Assembly (NCBI GenBank): GCA_944342025.1
Contig: CALVMD010000010.1
Span: forward strand, 1 to 61,890
DNA from: an uncultured Clostridia bacterium
GTDB lineage: Bacteria > Bacillota > Clostridia > Christensenellales > Borkfalkiaceae
Length of the DNA: 61,890 nucleotides
Direction: 5' to 3'
Numbering within the stretch: position 1 is the first letter of the stretch; the number at the start of each line of letters is the position of its first letter. Of this stretch, positions 7,998-16,426 are shown piece by piece. A model generated the notes under the pieces. That model was given only the letters and a program-made list of their open reading frames with translations. It did not search any database and was not told the origin of the DNA. A program made the translations under genes and the position numbers.

Positions 7998-10730
7998 TTA
8001 CTGTGATTCTTTTTTCTTCCCTGCGCGGGCGGCGCTCACCGCCCATATGGCGGCAGCGGCGAGAAACGCCGCCCCTCCCGCGGCGGAAAGGACGCAGCCC
8101 GCCGTCAGCCACGGCGTTTTGTATTCGAGCAAAATCTCGTGTCCGCCTTCGGGCAGGGCGACCGCCATAAACCCGATATTGGCGCGGATGAGTTCCTCCT
8201 TTTCCCCGTCGACGTAAGCCGACCAGCCTTTACTGTACGGGAGAGAGAAAAACATCCAGCCCGCCTCTTCCAGAGCGACGCTGCCCGATACGAAATCGTC
8301 GCCCCATTCGACGTTTTCCAGGTGCGGGCGCGCCTGCAGCGCCTCGGCGGCGCGCATCGTCCGGGCGGCGTCGTGCCCCAAAAATTCGGCGCGGTCAAAG
8401 GAAATGCCGCCGCCCGAAAGGAGAGAGAGCGTGACGGTCAGCTCGTCGGCATCGGAAACGCCCAGGCACACGCAGGCGTCGCGAACGTCTCTGTACATAT
8501 TGGAGCCGCGCGGCGTAAAGCGATAGGTGCGCGTTTTGCCGTTGCCCGACACGGAAAATTCGGTGTTTTCGTCCACTTCCGCCGCGCCCGAAAGGCGCAC
8601 ATAGATCTCTTTGCCCGCGCAACCTTTCAGCGCGATGCGCACCGTTTCTCCCCGCGAGAGGGAAAAGCCTTCCGCTTCGCCCGAAGAAAAGGACGCGTCC
8701 AGCGGGACCAGTGCGCCCGCATCCGCGCTCTTTTCAGAGCCTTCCCCTTCCACTGCCATCGCCGAGAGCATGGCGTACTGGCGGGACAGCGGGTCCAAGG
8801 AATCCAGATAGCGGCGGGACACCGTGTTTTCATACACGAACCCGAAGGGAACGTAATATTCGTATTCGTACAGATCGCTGAATCCGGCAACGGGCGAAAA
8901 GCCGTAACCCGCGTCGCCGTAATAATAGCGCACGGAAAGCAGGCTTTGCAGGGCGGGGCGGTCGTCCAGCCCGCTCATGCCGAGATTGCCGGGCGGAGAG
9001 TAGATCTGATTTTGAACGGAGAACGCATAAGGCTCTTCGGCATTCATGGAATTGTAGAGCGAAGTGCTCATATACCCGTTGTTGACGCCCCTGTTGCTGA
9101 AACCGCTCCACCACGTATCCGCGGCGCCGTCGTCTGTGCGGAAAAACTCCGTCCGGTTCTGTTCGGAAACATACGCCTCTTCGGCGGAAAACAGGGAGCG
9201 GTAGAGCGCCGCGCCCGTATGCTGCGCCGAATAACCGATATAAAAGTACAGCGCGAGAAGGAGCGCGAGGGGCACGGAAAGTGCCTGCAGCACGTTCGGC
9301 TTTGCCAGCGCCCGCACCACGCGGTTATCGAGGATCTTCGGCGGGACCGCTCCGTCCGCAGTTTTTTTGTCCGCAAAAAACGAATGTTTCGGAGAAAAGG
9401 CGAACCATTCCGCCGCCGCGACGGCGGCAAGGGCGATCAGAATAAGCGCGATGAGCACGCCCTTCGCCCAAGCGGGCAGGCCGCTCTCTGCGCACGTTCT
9501 GACGCCGAAGGCACAGCCGAGCAGTGCGAGGATGCCCAGATAAACGCACATCGCTTTGACGATCCTCCGCCGTTCGGGCACAGAATACTCCCGATCTCCC
9601 CGCTCTTCCGATTGCAGGGCGAGCAGGGAAAAAACGCAGAACGACAGGATATAGACCCAGCGGTTATTGCTGTAATTAAAAATATTCATCGCCCAGCCGA
9701 ACAGCGGAACGACAAACCCGACGGCGAAAACGGCGGTCACGGTGCGGTAAGCGAACGTCTTTTTTGACGGGAAGAGAAACGCCGCCATGCAGAGGATGAG
9801 CGAGGCAAGGTTGAGCATGAGCGGGCTGTAATTGGGCGCGCTGACGGGCGCGATGAAGGAGACCAGCTCCATCAGGAGCGTTTTCAGGTCGAAAAAGTCC
9901 AGCCCCTTCGAGCCGCCTCGCGCCGCGTGCAGGTACGCATACGCGTTGGGGAGGAGCATAAAGCCCGCAAGAAAGATCGCGATCAGATAAAAGACGGCAA
10001 CGCGCCACAGCGAGGGCACCAGCGTCTTAAAATACTTTTTCCCCTCCGCGCGGCACGCCTCGCCGTGATACGCGAACGCGTACAGGACGACGAACACGGA
10101 GTTGAAAAAGAACATGTAAAAGGAATTGACAAGGCATAAAAAGGAAAAACCGATCAGAACGAAGGGATTTTGCCTGCGGTAAGCCATTTCCAGCCCCATT
10201 GCCATGAGAGGGAGATAGATCGCGCCCGAAGTCAGGTTCAGATGCCGCGCAAAGGTGAACACGACGTAGCCGCACAGCATGTATAAGAGCGAACAGGCGA
10301 CGGCATAGCCGCCTTTGACCTTGCGGAAACGCAGGTAGGCGAGCATCGCCGCGCCCGCCGCAAAAAATTTTAAAACGATGACGATGTCGTATACCCACAC
10401 GACGTCGAACGGAAGAATAAAGACGAATACGTTGAACGGGTCGAACAGGGACATGAAACTCATGGCGGTGAGAAAATCCATGCCCAGCCCCAGCTGAAAA
10501 TCGTAACTGCCGACCGCCCTGAACCAGCCGACTTCGCGCAGGTAGGCAAAAAAGGTCAGGTGCTGGGTCGCGCCGTCCGCCTCCCGCACCGCCCAGATCA
10601 GGTGATTGCCGCGGACGATAAAGGGCAGAAGAAGGATAAACAGCGCAACGGCTGCGGCCGCAAAAAAGCGCAGCCACAGCCCGATCCCCTTGCGGGAGTT
10701 CATATTCAATAAAAGAGCATCCGCGCGCAC
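7998..10730 (-). CDS. YfhO family membrane protein (GT-C type sugar transferase candidate)
   Basis: A 910-residue protein with about a dozen membrane helices in the first two thirds, a large extracytoplasmic domain and a final C-terminal helix. The first outer loop holds READGATQHL, at the place of the acidic catalytic residues in GT-C enzymes. In Bacillus and Listeria, YfhO-type proteins move a lipid-linked sugar onto lipoteichoic acid outside the cell, after a CsbB-type GT2 and a GtrA flippase; both partners are encoded directly upstream. The acceptor here is unknown. I chose GTG 10730 because GGGGAGGG stands 8 nt upstream and the preceding stop codon (10734) is only a few bases away, implying translational coupling; ATG 10703 is an alternative. 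Confidence 0.88.
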   Translation of the reverse strand: MRADALLLNMNSRKGIGLWLRFFAAAAVALFILLLPFIVRGNHLIWAVREADGATQHLTFFAYLREVGWFRAVGSYDFQLGLGMDFLTAMSFMSLFDPFNVFVFILPFDVVWVYDIVIVLKFFAAGAAMLAYLRFRKVKGGYAVACSLLYMLCGYVVFTFARHLNLTSGAIYLPLMAMGLEMAYRRQNPFVLIGFSFLCLVNSFYMFFFNSVFVVLYAFAYHGEACRAEGKKYFKTLVPSLWRVAVFYLIAIFLAGFMLLPNAYAYLHAARGGSKGLDFFDLKTLLMELVSFIAPVSAPNYSPLMLNLASLILCMAAFLFPSKKTFAYRTVTAVFAVGFVVPLFGWAMNIFNYSNNRWVYILSFCVFSLLALQSEERGDREYSVPERRRIVKAMCVYLGILALLGCAFGVRTCAESGLPAWAKGVLIALILIALAAVAAAEWFAFSPKHSFFADKKTADGAVPPKILDNRVVRALAKPNVLQALSVPLALLLALYFYIGYSAQHTGAALYRSLFSAEEAYVSEQNRTEFFRTDDGAADTWWSGFSNRGVNNGYMSTSLYNSMNAEEPYAFSVQNQIYSPPGNLGMSGLDDRPALQSLLSVRYYYGDAGYGFSPVAGFSDLYEYEYYVPFGFVYENTVSRRYLDSLDPLSRQYAMLSAMAVEGEGSEKSADAGALVPLDASFSSGEAEGFSLSRGETVRIALKGCAGKEIYVRLSGAAEVDENTEFSVSGNGKTRTYRFTPRGSNMYRDVRDACVCLGVSDADELTVTLSLLSGGGISFDRAEFLGHDAARTMRAAEALQARPHLENVEWGDDFVSGSVALEEAGWMFFSLPYSKGWSAYVDGEKEELIRANIGFMAVALPEGGHEILLEYKTPWLTAGCVLSAAGGAAFLAAAAIWAVSAARAGKKKESQ

Positions 10731-10733
10731 GGC

Positions 10734-11696
10734 TCAGCCCTCCCCGCCGTCTTGCCCGGATAAGGGAGACGTCGCTTCCGTTTCGCGCTCGATATACAGT
10801 GCCCTGCCCCGCACCTGCAAAAAGATCTTTTTGACGTATTCGCCCAAAACGAATATACCGAAAAAGAGGGCCGCCGCCGTGAAGAACAGGACGGGCAGCA
10901 GGATCAACAGGGCGGAGACCGGCCTGCCGAGAGCGGCAAGCACGACGTCGGCGACGGCAAAGCCGAACGCCGCGAGGAAAAACAGCACCGCAAAAGCGAG
11001 GTTGATCTTCAAAAGGGCGGGCGTGGCGCTCTCGATGCCGTCGACGGCGTATTTTGTCAGCTTTTTAAAGCTCCACTTCGTCTTGCCGCCCGCGCGCTCG
11101 ATGTTTTCGTATTCCAGCCATTTGGTCTTGAACCCGACCCAGCTGAACAATTCTTTGCTGAACCGCTCCCGCTCGGGCAGGGACAGGATGGCGTCCGTCA
11201 TGCGGCGGGTCATCATGCGGAAATCGCGCGCGCCGTCCATGATGGGCGTGTCCGTCATCTTGTTGATGATCTTATAGAACAGTCGCGCGAACGCGCTGCG
11301 TATTTTGGGCTCGTTACGCCGCGTAACGCGGCGGCTGGCAACGCAATCGTACCCCCCCACCGACAAGAGGCCCGCGAGCATTTCCGGCAGCAAATCGGGC
11401 GGATCCTGAAGGTCTGCGTCCATCAGGGAGACATAGTCTCCCGTCGCGTGGCGAAGGCCGGCGTAAATGCCCGCCTCTTTGCCGAAGTTGCGGGAAAACG
11501 ACACGTAGCGCACCCGCCTGTCTTTGGCGGCAAGCGCGCGCAGGATGGAGAGGGTGCCGTCCGTGCTGCCGTCGTCCACGAAGACGAATTCCGTTTCGAC
11601 GGGCATGCGGGAGACGACTTCCCGCGTCTTTTCATAAAAGAGAGGGATGCACTCCTCTTCGTTATAGCAGGGAACGACGATGCTGAGTTTTTTCAT
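10734..11696 (-). CDS. GT2 glycosyltransferase, CsbB/DPM1-like (own start inside a longer open frame)
   Basis: Starting at ATG 11696, with a strong AAGGAG site 5 nt upstream, this gives a 320-residue enzyme. It has the GT-A motifs KLSIVVPCYNEEE at the N-terminus, VDDGSTDGT, and LMDADLQDPPDLLPEML, then two C-terminal membrane helices (about 230-300), the CsbB/YkcC/dolichol-phosphate-sugar-synthase plan. It should load a sugar onto undecaprenyl phosphate on the cytoplasmic face, feeding the GtrA flippase and YfhO. The same frame continues upstream without a stop through a poly-G tract into gtrA. So it can be made as a separate protein from its own site or as the C-terminal half of a fusion. Confidence 0.88.
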   Translation of the reverse strand: MKKLSIVVPCYNEEECIPLFYEKTREVVSRMPVETEFVFVDDGSTDGTLSILRALAAKDRRVRYVSFSRNFGKEAGIYAGLRHATGDYVSLMDADLQDPPDLLPEMLAGLLSVGGYDCVASRRVTRRNEPKIRSAFARLFYKIINKMTDTPIMDGARDFRMMTRRMTDAILSLPERERFSKELFSWVGFKTKWLEYENIERAGGKTKWSFKKLTKYAVDGIESATPALLKINLAFAVLFFLAAFGFAVADVVLAALGRPVSALLILLPVLFFTAAALFFGIFVLGEYVKKIFLQVRGRALYIERETEATSPLSGQDGGEG

Positions 11697-12296
11697 GAGT
11701 GCTCCTTCTTTTGCAAACGCGCTAGAGGCAAAGGCGGCAACCGCCGTTTCTCTCCCTCGGGAAAACTCCTCTTTGTCTAAGGACCCCCCCCCCCCCCCCC
11801 CCGCTTGTGCGGAAGGAGCGGCTTTTTTCTGCCTGAACAGCAAAAGGCGCTTGGAGACGTAATTGTAGATCATGACGACGATGGTCAGGACGATCTTGAC
11901 GATCCACTCGTCGATGCCGAGAAGGTCGTACCCGACGTACATGCCGACGAGGTGAATGGCAAGCCCCGCGGCGGAGAGCACCGTAAACAGCGCAAAGCCG
12001 TACACGCCCCTGCTCTTGCCCTTGTGCGTAAAGACGAACAGGACGGAACAGACGTAGTTGATGACAAGTCCCACGAGAAATCCCGCGCCCGTGCCCACGA
12101 CGGTGGCGAGCGTAGAGGGTTCTCCCCCGCCGTACCACACGTTGTAAAAGTGCGGATACAGCGACGCGTCGAACAGGTACAGCACGACGCCCATGGCGAG
12201 CATGTCCGCGACCGTGGCGATGCCGCCGACGATCAGAAAGCGCACGATCTCCATAAAGAGCGGATATTTTTCGTTGAGTTTTTTCAGAAAGTTCAT
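10734..12296 (-). CDS. GtrA-like flippase fused in frame to GT2 glycosyltransferase
   Basis: From ATG 12296 (GAGGG, 8 nt) the frame runs 520 residues. Residues 1-165 are a GtrA family protein: four membrane helices, IVRFLIVGGIATVADM at the start and a typical basic end (VSKRLLLFRQKK), thought to flip lipid-linked sugars. Six Gly codons (166-171) from a 19-base G run and a 29-residue linker follow, then the GT2 enzyme from residue 201. GtrA proteins normally end near residue 150-160, so the join looks accidental or switchable. Loss of one G gives TAG at 11777; gain of one gives TAG at 11722. Both ends at the join are predicted cytoplasmic, so a fusion is topologically possible. Confidence 0.8.
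   Translation of the reverse strand: MNFLKKLNEKYPLFMEIVRFLIVGGIATVADMLAMGVVLYLFDASLYPHFYNVWYGGGEPSTLATVVGTGAGFLVGLVINYVCSVLFVFTHKGKSRGVYGFALFTVLSAAGLAIHLVGMYVGYDLLGIDEWIVKIVLTIVVMIYNYVSKRLLLFRQKKAAPSAQAGGGGGGSLDKEEFSRGRETAVAAFASSAFAKEGALMKKLSIVVPCYNEEECIPLFYEKTREVVSRMPVETEFVFVDDGSTDGTLSILRALAAKDRRVRYVSFSRNFGKEAGIYAGLRHATGDYVSLMDADLQDPPDLLPEMLAGLLSVGGYDCVASRRVTRRNEPKIRSAFARLFYKIINKMTDTPIMDGARDFRMMTRRMTDAILSLPERERFSKELFSWVGFKTKWLEYENIERAGGKTKWSFKKLTKYAVDGIESATPALLKINLAFAVLFFLAAFGFAVADVVLAALGRPVSALLILLPVLFFTAAALFFGIFVLGEYVKKIFLQVRGRALYIERETEATSPLSGQDGGEG
11784..11802 (-). repeat. G19 homopolymer at the gtrA/GT2 junction
   Basis: Nineteen consecutive C on the plus strand, G on the coding strand, inside the open frame. 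Of the three frames reachable by slippage, only the present one joins the two genes. Confidence 0.9.
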
Positions 12297-12349
12297 TCGT
12301 ATTCCCTCACGGCGCAAAGCGCCTTTTCCTCTGCGGAGCCCCGTTCCCC

Positions 12350-13234
12350 TTACTTTTTGAAATCGTCCGCGACCGAACGGACCAATTCGGCATATTCGGA
12401 AAGTTCCGCCGCCTTTTTGCCTGACCGGGTGGTACCCGCGCGCGCGTTTTTGGCGAGCGCGAGCCGCGCGGAGATAAATTTTTTCACCGCCCACGCGGCA
12501 AAGAACAGCAGCACGACCGCCGCCGCGATGCACACGATCGCGGGGATGAGGATGCCCATCCCGCGCACGGCGCTGATGAAGGAGGCAAGCACGCCGCCCG
12601 CCACGGCAAAGGCCGCAAACAGCGCGACGAACACGATCGCGAGGACGGTGCGATCGTGCGCCTCTTTTTCAAGCCCCGGGCGGACTGCTTCGCGCTCGGC
12701 CTTGTCTTTTTCGGCAAATTCCGCCGCCTCTTTCTCCGCCCGCGCGATCTCCCCTTCCATAGAGGGCAGATATTTTTCGGCGAGGGCGGCGCGGTCCTCC
12801 TTGCTCATGCGGCGGAGCGCGCGCTCATAGGCGTGTTCGCACTCGTAGATCTCGGAAAAATCGGTCAGGTCTTTGGTCTGCACCCGCACCACGCCGAACC
12901 ACGGCCGCCAGTCGGCGGCGTTCGCCGCGGCGCTGTCGAGATACTTTTCCCCCGCGCCCGGAAGATCGCCCGAATCGAACAGCTCGTCCGCCTCGCGCAA
13001 AAGTTTTGCCGATTCCTCTTTTTTGGCGGCGGCGGCCGTCTCGCGCTCGGCGGCTTTGGCTGCCAGCTCCTCTTCGCTCATGCCGACCCTGCCGTCTTCG
13101 GCGCGGAACTGATCGAAATCGGGCACTTCGATGAGAAGATCGTCCTCCTCCTCGCTCTCTTCGTCCGGGAACGCGCCGCCCTTTTTCAGTTTGATCTTTC
13201 CGTCGTCGTCCAGTTCGAGATTCCTCTCTTCCAT
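12350..13234 (-). CDS. Uncharacterised acidic protein with two C-terminal-half membrane helices
   Basis: I do not recognise this 294-residue protein. The N-terminal 60 residues are highly acidic (EESEEEDD near 26-32). Residues 55-190 are charged and helical, with a TPR-like stretch around 72-140 (LLREADELFDSGDLPGAGEKY). Two membrane helices follow (about 197-221 and 226-250), then a basic cytoplasmic tail. It lies between ispE (27 nt) and gtrA (53 nt) in the same operon, so it may serve envelope synthesis, but that is inference only. The ATG 13234 has AGGAG upstream. Confidence 0.75.
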   Translation of the reverse strand: MEERNLELDDDGKIKLKKGGAFPDEESEEEDDLLIEVPDFDQFRAEDGRVGMSEEELAAKAAERETAAAAKKEESAKLLREADELFDSGDLPGAGEKYLDSAAANAADWRPWFGVVRVQTKDLTDFSEIYECEHAYERALRRMSKEDRAALAEKYLPSMEGEIARAEKEAAEFAEKDKAEREAVRPGLEKEAHDRTVLAIVFVALFAAFAVAGGVLASFISAVRGMGILIPAIVCIAAAVVLLFFAAWAVKKFISARLALAKNARAGTTRSGKKAAELSEYAELVRSVADDFKK

Positions 13235-13261
13235 CTTTCGGATACTCCTTACAGCAAAATA

Positions 13262-14200
13262 TCAATCGTTTTTATCGTTTGCCCGCTCGATCTCCTCTTC
13301 GGTGAGGGCAAACGGGCTGAACGCGCGGGATATGCCGGACGAGTGCGCCTTCGGCGCGACCGTCTTTACGACGCGCGTTTTCAGGCCGCCCCTGTAACGG
13401 CTCTTTGCCCAGCGGCAGAGCTCTTCGCTCTCGAAAAGCGCGAAGACGGCGCTCCCGGACCCCGTGACCGCATACGCGGACGGAGAAAAGGACGCCGCGG
13501 CGCGGAGCGCTTCGTCCACTTCGGGATTCAGCCGTGCGGCAGGCGCGCCCAGCGCGTTGTATACGTTTTTGCAAATGCCCGAAAAGTCGCCCGCGGCGAG
13601 CGCGCGGACAAGCGCCCCGCTGTCGCCCGCACTGTCGGGCGCGCGGTCGTACTCACGGTAACACTCCGCAGAAGAGACTTCCGTTTCCGGCAAAAACAGG
13701 AGCATGTACAGCGTTTTGGTGCAGACGAGAGGGGAAATTTCCGTCCCCCTACCCGTCAGGCGGGCAAAACCGCCTTCCAGCATATACCCCGTATCGCTGC
13801 CCAGGCTGTCCGCCAACGCTTTGAGCGCCGCGCGGTCTTTGACCTTATACATTTTTGCGAGGGCGTTGAGAACGCCCGCAGCGTCCGCGGACGACCCGCC
13901 GAGGCCCGCGCCCATCGGGATGTCTTTATAGATCTCGATGTCGGCGCCCCGCGTTCCGAACGCGGAGACGAACGCCTCGCCCGCCTTGACGGCGTTGTTG
14001 CGTTCGGGCGGGATGTTTTCGCTGCCCAGGCCGTGCATGTACACGTTGACGAGCCTGTCCCTGCGCGATTTTGCCGCGATCGTGTCGTGAACGTCGATGT
14101 TCGCGACAACGCTGTCGATCAGGTGATAGCCCCCTTCCGCCCCGGCGATATGAAGAGAGAGGTTGACCTTGGCATAACTTTTCACCTTTGCCGCAAACAT
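13262..14200 (-). CDS. ispE: 4-diphosphocytidyl-2-C-methyl-D-erythritol kinase
   Basis: IspE phosphorylates CDP-methylerythritol in the non-mevalonate pathway to isoprenoids, including the undecaprenyl carrier. The 312-residue GHMP kinase shows AKVNL (10-14) with the catalytic-site Lys and the ATP loop IPMGAGLGGSSADAA (94-108). The ATG 14200 lies below a consensus promoter. It is the first gene of the operon that continues into the GtrA/GT2/YfhO genes, which use undecaprenyl-linked sugars, a plausible functional link. In Bacillus ispE also sits near veg, as it does here. Confidence 0.95.
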   Translation of the reverse strand: MFAAKVKSYAKVNLSLHIAGAEGGYHLIDSVVANIDVHDTIAAKSRRDRLVNVYMHGLGSENIPPERNNAVKAGEAFVSAFGTRGADIEIYKDIPMGAGLGGSSADAAGVLNALAKMYKVKDRAALKALADSLGSDTGYMLEGGFARLTGRGTEISPLVCTKTLYMLLFLPETEVSSAECYREYDRAPDSAGDSGALVRALAAGDFSGICKNVYNALGAPAARLNPEVDEALRAAASFSPSAYAVTGSGSAVFALFESEELCRWAKSRYRGGLKTRVVKTVAPKAHSSGISRAFSPFALTEEEIERANDKND

Positions 14201-14229
14201 AGACCGCCCCCCTTTTGCATATCGTTCGT

Positions 14230-14258
14230 ATTATAACATGATTCGCACGAATTGTAAA
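14230..14258 (-). promoter_or_regulatory. Promoter of the ispE operon
   Basis: TTTACA (14258-14253), 17 bp, TATAAT (14235-14230) on the minus strand. Confidence 0.85.
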
Positions 14259-14355
14259 CATTTCTCGCGGCAATTTCGCCAAAAGCACACACGGCCGCGC
14301 CATCCGAAACGAGAGACAAAACCGCGCGGCTTATAAACGCCACGAAAAGAGACAA

Positions 14356-14384
14356 GGCCGCCCGCGCGGCTTGCGCGGGCGGCC
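14356..14384 (-). terminator. Strong hairpin after the sipL-like gene
   Basis: A 12-bp stem GGCCGCCCGCGC / GCGCGGGCGGCC follows the stop at 14392. The T-rich part behind it is interrupted (TTGTCTCTTTT). Confidence 0.6.
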
Positions 14385-14391
14385 GAGGGGA

Positions 14392-15903
14392 TCACAGATC
14401 TGCCTGTTTCCTGCGGTAGATGACGATGCGTTCCCCGCCCGTGAGCGGAAATTCGAGTTCCGCGTTGGTGCGGCGCACCTCTTCGGGCGGCTTTTTCAGC
14501 TTTTTCGCGACATCCCACAGCCCGTCGCCCGCCGCAGGGATATACACGCTGACGGCGGCGGCGCTTTCGGGCACGGCGGTCCCCGCCTCGATGCGGGTAA
14601 CGGCCTCCGTGCGGGAAGATTCGTAAAGGGTAAAATACAGTTTGAGCGCACACTCCGCTTCCAGCTCGCCCTCCTTTTTCTGGCGGGCGGAAATGCCGCA
14701 GGCGAGCGCCGAAACGGCGACGCGCTGCCCCGCCTTTGCGCGGTCACAGCGGACGGGGAAGGAAAAGGGCAGGCTGAGTTCCGTGCCCGAAGGGACGCCG
14801 TCGCCGTCCTTCATCAGAACGGTCGCCGAAACGACGCCCTCAGCGATCACCTCTCCGTCCGACGCCGAGGCGGCGGCGCGCACGCCGCCGAAGGCGATCG
14901 CCTGCAAAGAACAGGCAAAATCCACCTTTTCGGAAATCGCCGCAGTGCCCGAGATGCGCTCCGCGGCGGAAAACGCCGCGACCGGCTCGCACGATTCCAC
15001 CGCCGTGCGCTCCAAAACGCTCTCATAGCCGGGGCAGAACGCGTCGGCGCCCATATAGACGGTCTCGCCGCGATAGGCGCGGCCGCTCAGCCCCAGCGTG
15101 AACTCCGCCAGGATGCGGCAGCGGTTTTTGTCCTCGTCGCACGACGCGGAGATATTCACCGAACGCACGACCGCCTCTGCCGAACACCCGCAGCCCTGAG
15201 ACGCCTCGTCGCAGGGGATCTCCGCGCGGAAAGGGATCAGCCGCTCGTAAGACACGGTGTCGTTCTCCCCCTCGCGCTTTGCCAGAATCCCCAGGCAGAT
15301 CTCGCCCGAAACGTCGAGCGCCCCCGCCGAGGCCGTGACCCGCTGCACGCACGCCCTTTCGCTGTGCGCGATGACGTCGCCGACGTATTCGGTATCGAAT
15401 TCCTCTTCGATCTCCGCTTCGCCGCGGCAGGCATGCACGCGGGTGACGCGGACGGGGCGAAGGTCGACCGCGACCCCGTCTCCGCCCGAAAGGTAGGAAA
15501 GTTCCGCGGGAACGAACAGCGTGATCTCTGCGGACAGGATGGCGGTGAGGACGATCGCCCTGCCGTCCTTTTTCGCCTCCACTTTCTCCACGCACAGCCG
15601 CACGTCCGCCGTCTGTGCGGGCGCGGCGCTCTCGCACTCCGCTTTGTGGGTGAATTCCGCGCCGCGCTCGGCGCCGATCACGGAGCCCTCGGGCGTGGCG
15701 GCAAGCACGGTAAAGTAGAGCCGCCCGCCGTAACGCACTTCGCCCGAAAGGACTTCCGCGCCCCCGAGCACGGTGCGCGCGTCGACTGCGAGGACGGTAT
15801 TGTCCGACCAGTCGGCAAGGCGGCACTCGACGATCGTCTGCGCGGCGAAGGGCCTGCCGACCGCGATATAAGTACATTTTTCGTATTTTCCGGAAACAGA
15901 CAT
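14392..15903 (-). CDS. SipL-like DUF3794/LysM spore morphogenesis protein
   Basis: A 503-residue protein made of repeated DUF3794 beta domains (roughly 30-150, 160-270 and 300-430) and a C-terminal LysM-like module (about 452-503: YIPAAGDGLWDVAKKL, then a P-P-E-E motif and a beta strand). This is the architecture of clostridial SipL, which binds SpoIVA and ties the spore coat to the forespore membrane. The ATG 15903 follows GGGAGG at 7 nt. The upstream sequence matches a sigma-E promoter, fitting mother-cell expression. Orthology to SipL proper is inferred from architecture. Confidence 0.85.
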   Translation of the reverse strand: MSVSGKYEKCTYIAVGRPFAAQTIVECRLADWSDNTVLAVDARTVLGGAEVLSGEVRYGGRLYFTVLAATPEGSVIGAERGAEFTHKAECESAAPAQTADVRLCVEKVEAKKDGRAIVLTAILSAEITLFVPAELSYLSGGDGVAVDLRPVRVTRVHACRGEAEIEEEFDTEYVGDVIAHSERACVQRVTASAGALDVSGEICLGILAKREGENDTVSYERLIPFRAEIPCDEASQGCGCSAEAVVRSVNISASCDEDKNRCRILAEFTLGLSGRAYRGETVYMGADAFCPGYESVLERTAVESCEPVAAFSAAERISGTAAISEKVDFACSLQAIAFGGVRAAASASDGEVIAEGVVSATVLMKDGDGVPSGTELSLPFSFPVRCDRAKAGQRVAVSALACGISARQKKEGELEAECALKLYFTLYESSRTEAVTRIEAGTAVPESAAAVSVYIPAAGDGLWDVAKKLKKPPEEVRRTNAELEFPLTGGERIVIYRRKQADL

Positions 15904-15930
15904 GTTGCATCCTCCCTTTGGTTCTCTCCT

Positions 15931-15960
15931 ATTGTATGCGGAGAAAAGGGGCGGTATGAC
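15931..15960 (-). promoter_or_regulatory. Sigma-E-type promoter of the sipL-like gene
   Basis: On the minus strand GTCATAC (15960-15954), 15 bp, CATACAAT (15938-15931). The -10 part equals the sigma-E consensus of Bacillus and Clostridium and the spacing fits. A vegetative reading is much poorer. Confidence 0.7.
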
Positions 15961-15988
15961 AGCGAAAAAGGGCGTATTTTGCGCCCGG

Positions 15989-15994
15989 TATAAT
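15989..15994 (+). promoter_or_regulatory. Possible -10 box of veg
   Basis: TATAAT lies 28 nt before the veg start. The -35 region at 17 bp is poor (AAAAGG), so an activator or another element may be needed. Confidence 0.4.
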
Positions 15995-16022
15995 TTTTTG
16001 CCCTTTCGGGAAAAATAGAAGT

Positions 16023-16274
16023 ATGATCAGACCGACGCAAAATATTCAAACCATCAAAGAAGAGATCCGCAATTTTTACGAAAAGGACGTGAGCGTCCGC
16101 GTAAACCTCGGAAGGAACAAGATCGTGCACTTTACGGGCAGGCTTTCGGGCGTGTATCCCGCACTGTTCACCGTGCAGCCCTACGACGCGAGTTACCGCG
16201 GCAAGACCTCTTACGCCTATTCGGAAGTGCTGTGCGGCAGCGTGAAGGTGCAGGCGGCGCCGAAAAAAGCGTAA
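16023..16274 (+). CDS. veg: Veg family protein
   Basis: An 83-residue Veg protein with the family core VSVRVNLGRNKI (about 23-34), a beta-barrel-like small protein abundant in vegetative cells. In Bacillus subtilis Veg stimulates biofilm matrix genes by opposing SinR; in Clostridia its role is unknown. The ATG 16023 has only a weak upstream site (GAAG at 3 nt). It is divergent from the sipL-like gene and close to ispE, the conserved veg-ispE neighbourhood. Confidence 0.92.
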   Translation: MIRPTQNIQTIKEEIRNFYEKDVSVRVNLGRNKIVHFTGRLSGVYPALFTVQPYDASYRGKTSYAYSEVLCGSVKVQAAPKKA

Positions 16275-16285
16275 CGGCACCGGAT

Positions 16286-16306
16286 TAAAGCCCGCTTTCG
16301 GGTTTT
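16286..16306 (+). terminator. Short terminator after veg
   Basis: CCCG-CTTT-CGGG with A on the left and five T on the right, 12 nt after the veg stop. Confidence 0.55.
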
Positions 16307-16312
16307 TCGGCA

Positions 16313-16348
16313 AAAAACAAGGCGCACGGGCATTGTGCCCGCGCGCCT
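16313..16348 (-). terminator. Terminator of the zinc-ribbon gene
   Basis: Stem GGCGCACGGGCA / TGCCCGCGCGCC, followed on the minus strand by TTGTTTTTTG. Confidence 0.7.
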
Positions 16349-16426
16349 TTGCCGGAATCCGGAAAAGACAAAAAGAGGACGGAAACCGATCCGTCCCCTT
16401 TTTCATTCTCTTAAACGGGACGCCGA

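Noticed and set aside
12297-12533. Upstream extension of the GtrA frame
   Set aside because: Arg/Gly-rich shadow of the preceding gene; ATG 12296 has its own binding site and the family start.
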